Shown here piece after piece: positions 56,005 to 64,000 of a stretch of DNA of 64,000 nt (position 1 is the first letter of the stretch; each line of letters opens with the position of its first letter). This DNA is from Achatina immaculata (taxonomy: Eukaryota > Mollusca > Gastropoda > Stylommatophora > Achatinidae), in contig CM019716.1 in the NCBI GenBank assembly GCA_009760885.1, positions 7,744,938 through 7,808,937 of the forward strand, read 5' to 3'. Made by a program: the position numbers and the translations under genes. Under the pieces are notes generated by a model. The model did not search any database. It saw nothing but the letters and a program-made list of their open reading frames with translations, and was not told the DNA's origin.

Positions 56005-57135
56005 CAATAGAGAATTGAATGTGAATCTATATTTATCTTTTATAGACTACTCAAGGGGAGTTGATTATGTACAGCACCAGAAACTGTGGGAAGTAATGGA
56101 AAAATGAGATTTCCAACACATCTGATACCATTAACATCAGTGCTGTATCTAGACCAACAGGCAGCAGTAAGAATAAATGATAAAACAACAACTCGGTTCG
56201 ACATAAAACAAGGCGTCCGTCAGAGGTGCATATTGTCGCCTTACTTATTTAACTTGTATACTGAAAATGTAATGAGGAATGTTAGATAAGATGTAGACAA
56301 AGAATATTACGATGCCATAACAATTGGAGGCTATGAAATACCAGAGATTAGATATGCTGATGACACAGTATTACTGTTCACAAAAAAGATTGGAAAAACT
56401 AATTATATCAGTCCGTATGAATAGTGATGAGCAAAAACTCCATCTTAAATACGAAGAAAACTAAATTTATGGCAACTGATAAAACAAGTAAGGTAGTTGA
56501 AATATATATCAATGAGGAAAAAAAGAAGAAGTAGAGAGTTTTGAATATCTTGGATCTTTACTAAATAATAATGGAGATGCAATGAGGGAAATTAAAAAGA
56601 GGACATCCATCGCTCTTCAGAAAGTAAAAGAACAAAAGAAGGTGTGGAGAGGAAAAGACAGAACTACAAAAATAAGATTTTTAAGAGCATGCATCCTTCC
56701 CATCGCAGCATATGCCTGTGAGACCTGGACACTTAACAAAACAGCTGAGAAACACATAAATGCCTTTGAATGTAAATGCTACAGAAAAGTTCTTCAAATA
56801 CCATAGACATAAAAAAGAACAAATATATCCATACTACAAGAGCTTAATATTGAAGAAAATTGGCCAGTAAAGAAGATTAAACGAGAAAATTTAAATATTT
56901 TGGACACATTAAACGTCATGATAATCTAGAGAAGACCGTCTTGGAAGGGTACATAATGGGAAAAAGAGAGGAAGATCAAGATGAAGATGGCTGCAAGACA
57001 TCGTTGATAATCTGCAAATGGATGCACCAGCAGCAGGGCATCTTGCTTACAACCGAGAGGCCTACAGGAGAGCTGTTAGGGAGGCAAAGTTCCTCAAGGG
57101 ACATGCAAAAAACTGACTGGCTGATTTGTTTTCTT
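56005..57135 (+). mobile_element. LINE-A copy 1 (RT to 3' end), decayed
   Basis: It begins inside the RT at motif A (FIDYS, at about 56035). It continues with AAVRINDKTTTRFDIKQGVR at about 56160, SPYLFNLYTENVM, YADDTVLLFT at about 56350 (motif C), TKKTKFMATDKTSKVVEI, SFEYLGSLLNNNGDAMREIK, RACILPIAAYACETWTLNK and the C-terminal basic block. It ends in an ACTGACTGG tip. Several frameshifts and stops are shared with the inverted copy at 57843-60960, for example TATGAATAG near 56419. The 5' end is truncated. Confidence 0.88.
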
Positions 57136-57842
57136 CCGGAAAACTGACAGAGCGCTATGTTTTCCTCTTATCGATGATGATGACGTCGATGATAATTTGG
57201 ATGATGATGATAATATCTATGATAACAGCCTATCATATCCTTTTACAATTTAAAAAATCATGGTAGAAAATCGACCAATGCCGTCCCAGCGAGGCTGTAA
57301 AAACCGGATTCTGCGTAAGCTCCACCGCGATGAACACCAAATTGATTCTGGATCTGGTAACATCATGATGTTCTAACACACATCCAGTTTTCCGGAAACA
57401 GTTTATGGAAATAAATGACGTCATGAGTGGACTATAAATCGCCAGGCCGCGGCTTCCCCGAGTTTTCTGGCAAATAAAAGATCACATTTCTGACCATCTT
57501 TCCCTCCGGCTGCAGAAACCATTTAAACAGAGTTTATTTTTCTAGGTCATAAGAGCAAGCTATCAAGTCCTGGGCAACTCATTCATTCGTTGGATGGTTG
57601 TGTTGTTCCTTCTTGACCTCATCCTGGTGTTTCCGATTAGTTTAACTGATTTTCTTTCTTCTTGACCTCATCCTGGTGTTTCCGATTAGTTTAACTGATT
57701 TTCTTTCTTCTTGACACCTGGTCAGTCTATTGAGAGATTTTTCTCCTGGTTTTCCCTCTCCTTTTTTTCCATGAAAATGTCCAGACATTACCAAGTTCTC
57801 TAACTTCTGCTTTCTCATGACATGTACACGAAATTTAAGATA
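57136..57842. other. Spacer between inverted LINE-A copies
   Basis: A GAT microsatellite lies at 57172-57225. A 55-bp duplication (CTTCTTGACCTCATCCTGGT) lies at about 57608-57715. No gene is recognised. Confidence 0.5.
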
Positions 57843-58940
57843 TCAGTCACTCATTTGCATGTCCCTTGAGGAACTTTGCCTCCCTAACAGAACTCCTGTA
57901 GGCCTCTCGGGTGTGAGCAAGATGGCCTGCTGCTGATGCTGATGCATCCATTTGCAGATTATCAACGATGTCTTGCAGCCATCTTCGCCTTGGTCTTCCT
58001 CTCTTTTTCCCATTATGTATTCTTTCAACACGGTCTTCTCTAAATTATCATGACGTTGAATGTATCCAAAATATTTAAGTTTTCTCTGTTTAATCCTCTT
58101 TACTAGCCAGATCTTTCAATGTTATGTTCTTGTAGTGTGGATATATTTATTCTTTTTTGTGTCCATGATATATGAAGAACTCTTCTGTAGCATTTACATT
58201 CAAAGGCATTTTTGTGTTTCTCAGCTGTTTTGTTAAGTGTTCAGGTCTCACAGGCATATGCTGCGATGGGAAAGATGCATGCTCTTAAAACTCTTATTTT
58301 TGTAGTTCTGTCTTTTCCTCTCCACACCTTCTTTATTTGTTTTACTTTCTGAAGAGCGATGGATGTCCTCTTTTTAATTTCCCTCATTGCATCTCCATTA
58401 TTATTTAGTAAAGATCCAAGATATTCAAAACTCTCTTCTTTTTTCCTCATTGATACACATTTCAACTACCTTACTTGTTTTATCAGTTGCCATAAATTTA
58501 GTTTTCTTCGTATTTAAGATGGAGTTTTTGCTCATCACTATTCATACGGACTGATATAATTAGTTTTTCCAATCTTTTTTGTGAACAGTAATACTGTGTC
58601 ATCAGCATATCTAATCTGTGGTATTTCATAACCTCCAATTGTTATGTCATCGGAATATTCTTTTTCTACATCTTCTCTAACATTCCTATTTGTATACTGT
58701 TAAAAAAAGAAACGCAACACTATTGTAGTCATAATGGATTATAAATTTCAAATTTGTATCAAAATTTTATTTATGGAATTAATGTTTTAATCTTGGCATG
58801 AAGAAACTTTAAGACTTTAACAATGAAATGATGTTCATTAAATTTGGTTTGGACTTTTATCCTTTTCGACTGAGGCCTCCGTTTCAGTAAGTTGTATGAC
58901 CTCCTCTGGCCTGTATCAGAGAACGACATCTCCTTGACAT

Positions 58941-59188
58941 AGTAAAGTAAGAGAACATAATTTTGTAGGATTAGACCTCGAAAAAAATCGTAGACAAAGC
59001 ACTATAATGAGAAGGGAGAGAAGGAAAAATCACAAGAAAATTACCTGGGATTCGAACACGGAGTCCGGTAGGACTAGCAGCCGTCTAGCCACGAGAGAAC
59101 AGGAGGTCTGAGATGGCTCAGTTCGTTAGTACGCTTTCTCCTACTTTACCGTACGAAAGCCTCGCTGTTTCCTATTTATAAATAATTG
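58941..59188 (-). mobile_element. SINE-alpha inserted in the Tc1 element, with a target-site duplication
   Basis: CTCCTTGACAT at 58930-58940 and 59189-59199 is an exact 11-bp target duplication. On the minus strand the head has TGGCTAGACGG and GTTCGAATCCC (A and B boxes). The tail runs to TTCTCTTACTTTACT as in the copies at 19971-20555. The 5' end (TTTATAAATAGGAAACAGCG, TTTCGTACGGTAAAGTAGGA) is an inverted version of the 3' end of the copy at 19971. Confidence 0.92.
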
Positions 59189-59199
59189 CTCCTTGACAT

Positions 59200-60120
59200 T
59201 GATCTGATTAACCGTTGGATCTGTTGTTGTGGGATGGCTGTCCACTCTTCCCGCAGTGCAAAAGACAACTGTCGGAGATTGGTTGGCGCCATGTCTCGCT
59301 GGCGGACTTACCTGTTGAGTTCATCCCATAAATGTTCTACTGGGTTCATGTCTGATGACATGAATGGTCTGGACGTTGTTGTCATCGAGGAACTGGGTGG
59401 TGGGTTGTGCCACATGAGGTCGAGCGTTATCCTGCTGAAAAATCGATCCTGGTGCAGCCAGAAGTGGAAGGACGTGAGGACGAAGAATTCCAGCGACGTA
59501 TCGTTGGGCATTCAGGCGTCCTTGAATTTCTGCCAGGTCACTTCTTCCCATGAAGTAGATCGTCCCCCACACCAGTACACCTCCACCACCATGTGGAGGA
59601 GCTTCATCCACGCAGTTTGGGCGCAGCGCTCATGGACTCTGCGCTAAACCCTTCTCCGTCTATTGTGTCTCTAGAGCAAAAAGAATGATTCATCACTAAA
59701 CCAAATCCTTCTCCAATCATTCGCAACGTTCCATTGACAATGCTGGTTCGCCCACTGCAGTCGGTTCTAGCGATGCCGGTCTATAAAAACAGGACCTCTG
59801 TAGGATTTTCTAGCCCAAAGACTAGCATCGTGCAGCCGGTTCCTGACCGTTTGATCTGAAATTCAACGAGCTGCTGATGCAAATCGATTCCTGAGGTGAC
59901 GCAGCCGTATGAAGCGATCTTCGGCAGGAATTCCGACTATGGGTCTTCCACTGAGCGGCCCGTCTGCAACTGAGCCAGTTTCTTGAAATCGTCTCCAAAG
60001 GCGACTAATGGTGCTTCTAACCACATTAAATTGGCTGGCCACTACACTTTGTGACTGTCCAGTCTGTAAACGTCCAGTGATGATGAGTCGTTCTGTAGTG
60101 AGATAAGTCATACTTGCCAT
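59200..60120 (-). pseudogene. Tc1/mariner transposase, broken by frameshifts
   Basis: The start at 60120 is followed by a helix-turn-helix region (LTTERLIITGRLQTGQS, VVRSTISRLWRRFQETGSV) and SGRPIV, the GRPR-like linker. The catalytic triad is legible across frames: IWFSDESFF (first Asp, about 59680), IFQQDNARPHVA (second Asp, about 59440) and DMNPVEHLWDELNR (Glu, about 59345). VLVWGTIYFMGRSDL marks the conserved block between the first two. Frameshifts near 59860 and 59385 and a stop in the RNRLQWANQH region inactivate it. The spacing of the last two acidic residues suits a DD34E enzyme. Confidence 0.92.
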
Positions 60121-60960
60121 TGAATTTTCAAAGGAGCTGATTCGAGGAGCGTCAGTCTTTTATAGGCGTTCAATAACATGGTCAGTGAGTTTTGTGTTCA
60201 GTAAGTTTCACGGGATTCTTGTGAACCTGTCGTGAGTTATTGTCAAAAATGCTGTTTTGACTAGTGTCGCTTTTCTGTGCTCATGAATCATCTGCGGAGT
60301 ACAATTCAGGTCTGCACATGCAGCTGATGTCTAAGTGAACATTTCAGGCAATTTGCCCTTGTCTGATCAGCAAACTTCAGTTTAAATCGCAACATTGTGT
60401 TTGTTGCGTTTCTTTTTTTGTGTTTTTTGAACAGTATATTTTCAGTATACAAAAGTAAGGCGACAGTATTACGCTCCTGACTGACCCCTTGTTGTGTGTC
60501 AAACCAAGTTGTTGTTTCACCATTTATTCTTACTGCTGCTTGTTGGTCTAGATACAACAGTGATTGTGTCAAATGTGTTGGAAATCCCATTTTTTCCATT
60601 ATTTTCCAAAGTTTCTGGTGTTGTACACAATCAAATGCCTTTGAGTAGTCTATAAAGGATAAATATAGATTCACATTAAACTCTCTGCATTTCTCTATAA
60701 TTAATCCTATATTGAATATACGATCTCTTGATCCTCTTTCTTGTCTAAAACTAGCTTGGAACATATTGACTTCTTCTTCTATTTTCTTTCGAAGTCTACC
60801 CATTATGACGTTTAATAGAATTTTACTGGCATGACTAATCAGGGCAACCGTTCCATAGTTTAATTTAAGAAATACAGAAACTAAAATACTGGCAAAGTAA
60901 AACAGTCTTACAGCTGTTACTGTGGGCACAATGGCAGGAGAGATGGAAGCCATTTTGAGG

Positions 60961-61470
60961 TCTGAAATTTGACGAAACTTTCACGTTAATTAATGAGAGT
61001 TAAGGACCCTTCCAAAGAGAGGCGTGATCGGATTATGGCCCTTTAATGTTTCTTCTCGGAACAGCCAGATAAGAGGGATTAAAGTGTATGCGCTGCGGAG
61101 ATTTCTGGAGATTTGGAGGGAATTGGGGATGGGGAAATTTAGATAGAGAGGGGATGGATTTTAGATATAAAACCAATAAAACTGAGAAGATTTTAAAAAA
61201 AGTAAAACTGAATAAGAAAAGAATAAATTGTTATCGTTTCTGCGAAAGAGTTGCATCTAAAACGTGCAGATTGCTATATTTTATATTATTTATTATCTTT
61301 TTTTTAATCGTTCTTTTGTGTCACAGTTCTGGAAATATTATCCACCATCTCAGTCTGTGACGTAACAGCTCCACATTCAGCTCACTTCCTAAAGCGGTCA
61401 TGTTTTTCTCCGGTACCGCTCACGTCTTGAAGGAGAACTTCAGATTTATACAACGTAAAGGATGAGATGA
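60961..61470. other. Unassigned sequence
   Basis: A 90-codon + frame at 61088-61360 has no recognised domain. Nothing else is seen. Confidence 0.4.
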
Positions 61471-61858
61471 TGGTCCGGGCGCCTTGTCCTGGTGTGACAG
61501 CCTCGCTACTCTGACCACCCCCAGAGCTATACCAGCGGCAGTTTTACTCCTGGCAGGTCCAGCCAAGCTGGGGAGGTCTGCACGGGTAGGGGTCAGACGA
61601 AACTTGCACCCTGGTCCTCCAGGTTTGGGGGTTGGAGCATGGGGCCTTAGACCACATCTCCGTTAAAAAAGATTAATGAGAAGCCCCGAAAGATTAGGGA
61701 AACATGACCAAGGGGTAGACCAGGACAGAGATGGAAAAACAACATAGAAAAGGATATAAAAGAAATTGGTGTCACCAACTGGAGAGAGAAGATTAGGAAT
61801 AGGGAGGAGTAGAGGCAAGATTCATCTGCAGCAGTAAGCCTTAATGGGTAGGAAAGCT
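61471..61858 (+). mobile_element. LINE-G fragment: 5'-like segment joined to a 3' end
   Basis: 61485-61665 (CAGGTCCAGCCAAGCTGGGG, GGAGGTCTGCACGGGTAGGG) is GC-rich and ends at GGCCTTAGACCACATCTCCG. From 61711 a frame reads RGRPGQRWKNNIEKDIKEIG, then NWREKIRNREE, then a stop at 61810-61812, a typical ORF2 C terminus. Losing everything between these parts suggests an internally deleted, non-autonomous element. The GAA tail begins at 61859. Confidence 0.65.
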
Positions 61859-62038
61859 GAAGAAGAAGAAGAAGAAGAAGCAGAAAAAGAAGAAGAAGAA
61901 GCAGAAAAAGAAGAAAAAGAAGAAGAAGAAGAAGAAGAAGTAGAAAAAGAAGAAGAAAGAAGAAGAAGAAGAAGAAGAAGAAAAGAAGAAGAAGAAGAAG
62001 AAAGAAGAAGAAGAAGAAAAAGAAGAAGAAGAAGAAGA
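61859..62038. repeat. GAA array at the LINE-G tail
   Basis: AGAAGAAGAA runs with AAAA and GCAG interruptions for about 180 bp, in direct continuation of the LINE 3' tip. The Glu/Lys or Ser/Phe frames here are artefacts. Confidence 0.95.
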
Positions 62039-62045
62039 ATGGATG

Positions 62046-62479
62046 AAATGAACAAGGATTTGTACGGCACTCCCATGATCAAGATAAAACATTATCAACG
62101 TGAGATGGGACAGTTATTGAGAAAGGAGCCAGTACTCCAGGGAGATAGTTTCACCGCCCGTCACAGTGACTCTCAAACTGTAAAGATCTGGCATGGCCAT
62201 AGGTGTAACCACTGACCTAAGATTCGACACTGCTTGAACTTATAAACCAAGATATAAATTAGGCCATAAATTGATATTGTTTTAGAAATCCGTCATCTCA
62301 CTGGGCCCCGCGAGAGATGTCGGGCCCGGGTATAGGATGCTGCTGCCGTCATTAGTCTGGCAGAGGGAGAGAATGATGTGAAGCCATACCCTCAGGGATT
62401 CTCAAGATATAACGGTTTTTGTGGGGTTTGTGTTTTGTGGGGGAGGAGAGGCTTCTGTTAGAGAGAAGACAAGTGATTA
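62046..62479. other. Unassigned sequence
   Basis: No gene or repeat is recognised. Confidence 0.45.
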
Positions 62480-62772
62480 AGTTGGGCTATAAACACGAGG
62501 CCGGAACGTGAGCTACAAACAAAAGGACTGAATTTGGGCTATAAATCGAAGACTGAATTTAGGCTATAAACACGAAGACTGAATTTGGGCTATAAACACA
62601 AGGACTGAATTTGGGCTATAAACACGAAGACTGAATTTGGGCTATAAACACGAAGACTGAATTTGGGCTATAAACATGAGGCCTGTACTTAGGCTAAAAA
62701 CACGAGGCCTGTACTTAGGCTATAAACATGAGGCCTGTACTTCGGCTACAAACAGGAAGCCTGAACTTAGGT
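62480..62772. repeat. 26-27-bp minisatellite, about 10 copies
   Basis: CTGAATTTGGGCTATAAACA + CGAAGA recurs. The right half uses GGCCTGTACTTAGGCT, a diverged variant. Confidence 0.93.
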
Positions 62773-62814
62773 TAACGTTTGAGTAAATTTATTTTTTTAA
62801 CTGTCTCACTTTTC

Positions 62815-64000
62815 TGATCACGGTCTTTCTCTCCTGGTTTCTCTCGTTCTCTCCTGGTTTCTCTCTTTCTCTCCTGGTTTCTTCTGTTCTCTCCTGGTTT
62901 CTCTCGTTCTCTCCAGATTTCTTCTGTTCTCCCCTGGTTTCTACTGTTCTCTCCTGGTTTCTCTCGTTCTCTCCTGGTTTCTCTCGTTCTCTCCTGGTTT
63001 CTCTCATTCTCACCTGGTTTCTCTCGTTCTTTCCTGGTTTCTTCTGTTCTCTCCTGGTTTCTCTCGTTCTCTTCTGTTCTCCTCTGGTTTCTTCTGTTCT
63101 CTCCTGGTTTCTCTCGTTCTCTCCTGATTTCTCTCGTTCCCTCCTGCTTTCTTATGTTCTCTCCTGGTTTCTTCTGTTCTCTCCTGGTTTCTCTCGTTCT
63201 CTCCTGGTTTCATTTGTTCTGTCCTGGTTTCTCTCGTTCTCTCCTGGTTTCTTCTGTTCTCTCCTGGTTTCTCTCGTTCTCTCCAGATTTCTTCTGTTCT
63301 CTCCTGGTTTCTCTCGTTCTTTCCAGATTTCTTCTGTTCTCTCCTGGTTTCTCTCTGTTCTCTCCTGGTTTCTTCTGTTCTCTCCTGGTTTCTCTCCTTC
63401 TCTCCTGGTTTCTTCTGTTCTCTCCTGGTTTCTCTCCTTCTCTTCAGATTTCTTCTGTTCTCTCCTGGTTTCTCTCGTTCTCTCCAGATTTCTTCTGTTC
63501 TCTCCTGGTTTCTTTCGTTCTCTCCAGATTTCTTCTGTTCTCTCCTGGTTTCTCTCGTTCTCTCCAGATTTCTTCTGTTCTCTCCTGGTTTCTCTCGTTC
63601 TCTCCAGGTTTCTTCTGTTTTCTCCTGGTTTCTCTCGTTCTCTCCAGATTTCTTCTGTTGTCTCCTGATTTCTCTCGTTCTGTCCAGATTTCTTCTGTTC
63701 TCTCCTGGTTTCTCTCTTTCTCTCCTGATTTCTTCTGTTGTCTCCTGGTGTCTCTCGTTCTCTCCAGATTTCTTCTATTCTCTCCTGGTTTCTCTCGTTC
63801 TCTCCAGATTTCTTCTGTTCTCTCCTGGTTTCTCTCGTTCTGTCCAGATTTCTTCTGTTCTCTCTTGGTTTCTCTCGTTCTGTCCAGATTTCTTCTGTTG
63901 TCTCCTGGTTTCTCTCGTTCTCTCCAGATTTTTTCTGTTCTCTCCTGGTTTCTCTCGTTCTGTCCAGATTTCTTCTGTTCTCTCCTGGTTTCTCTCGTTC
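62815..64000. repeat. 20-bp satellite with a 40-bp higher order, running off the window
   Basis: TTCTCTCCTGGTTTCTCTCG and TTCTCTCCAGATTTCTTCTG alternate, giving a 40-bp dimer in the right half. The left half (before about 63260) is mostly undimerised CCTGGTTTC units. About 59 monomers lie in the window, and the array continues beyond 64000. Confidence 0.97.

Larger units (their letters stand above)
58695..60436 (-). mobile_element. Tc1/mariner transposon, 1742 bp including a nested SINE
   Basis: It is inserted at a TA in LINE-A copy 2, with the TA duplicated at 58693-58694 and 60437-60438. The empty site can be checked against copy 1, which reads without a break there (TATACTGAAAATG at about 56260). 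Ends are TACTGTTAAAAAAAGAAACG on the left and, as reverse complement, TACTGTTCAAAAAACAC on the right. Both inner ends share AAAAAAAGAAACGCAACA. Removing the SINE and its duplication leaves about 1.48 kb, normal for the family. Confidence 0.95.
57843..60960 (-). mobile_element. LINE-A copy 2, interrupted by a Tc1 element
   Basis: The minus strand from about 60900 reads ALISHASKILLNVIMGRLRK, FRQERGSRDRIFN, LYLSFIDYSKAFDCVQH (motif A) and MEKMGFPTHLTQSLLYLDQQ. It breaks at 60437 for the Tc1 insertion, resumes at 58694 and continues to its 3' tip at 57843, including KTKFMATDKTSK, FEYLGSLLNNNGDAM and VWRGKDRTTKIRVLRACIFP. In the stretch I compared (56636-56720 against 58320-58240) it differs from copy 1 at only a few bases. 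The start codon near 60953 is not the true N terminus, because the endonuclease is missing. Confidence 0.88.

Overview
This window looks like non-coding, repeat-choked nuclear DNA from an invertebrate animal. I favour a lophotrochozoan, most likely a mollusc. The evidence is one secreted Gly/Tyr-rich protein of the kind known from shell and periostracum matrices, many families of non-LTR retrotransposon (LINE) fragments, tRNA-derived SINEs, a Tc1/mariner element, a hAT element of the ZMYM1-like type, and splice-site and TATA signals instead of operons. The species is an inference and cannot be fixed from this sequence alone.

Only one convincing host gene is present: a 186-residue secreted Gly/Tyr-rich protein at 3264-3824 (+). 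A plausible TATA box and non-coding first exon lie about 1.1 kb upstream. A second possible promoter with a first-exon splice donor lies at 40.5-40.7 kb, but I see no convincing coding exon attached to it. Almost every other long reading frame is either a decayed transposon gene or a tandem repeat whose unit happens to lack stops.

Layout. 0-8.7 kb: a (GAA)n-tailed dispersed repeat, a LINE-A 3' end, the Gly/Tyr gene, and large CT, GTT and 62-bp arrays. 8.7-12 kb: a nearly full-length but broken CR1/L2-like LINE (LINE-B) with endonuclease, RT and 3' UTR. 13.1-14.8 kb: an RNase H-bearing LINE remnant and a LINE-C 3' end. 15-21 kb: minisatellites and three tRNA-derived SINE families (called alpha, beta and gamma here). 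21.7-26.4 kb: a LINE 3' end, then a hAT transposase pseudogene with a 725-bp tandem duplication. 26.9-28.6 kb: 1.2 kb of GTTA/GCTA repeat growing from a LINE tail. 29-37 kb: many minisatellites, one made from LINE-A coding sequence. 37.5-39.5 kb: a fairly young LINE-C. 42-50 kb: minisatellites, LINE ends, a hAT-type MITE, and a LINE inserted into a minisatellite. 50.4-53 kb: a 2.6-kb two-level satellite. 56-61 kb: two inverted LINE-A copies, one carrying a Tc1 element that itself carries a SINE. 61-64 kb: a LINE end with a GAA array and a 20/40-bp satellite running off the window.

The theme that ties the window together is tandem amplification, often of transposon-derived sequence. By my tally more than 30 arrays cover roughly a quarter of the window. 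Several start inside or at the 3' tail of a LINE or inside the hAT element. I found no biosynthetic, defence or CRISPR-like system. The family letters (LINE-A to G, SINE-alpha to gamma) are local labels used only here.
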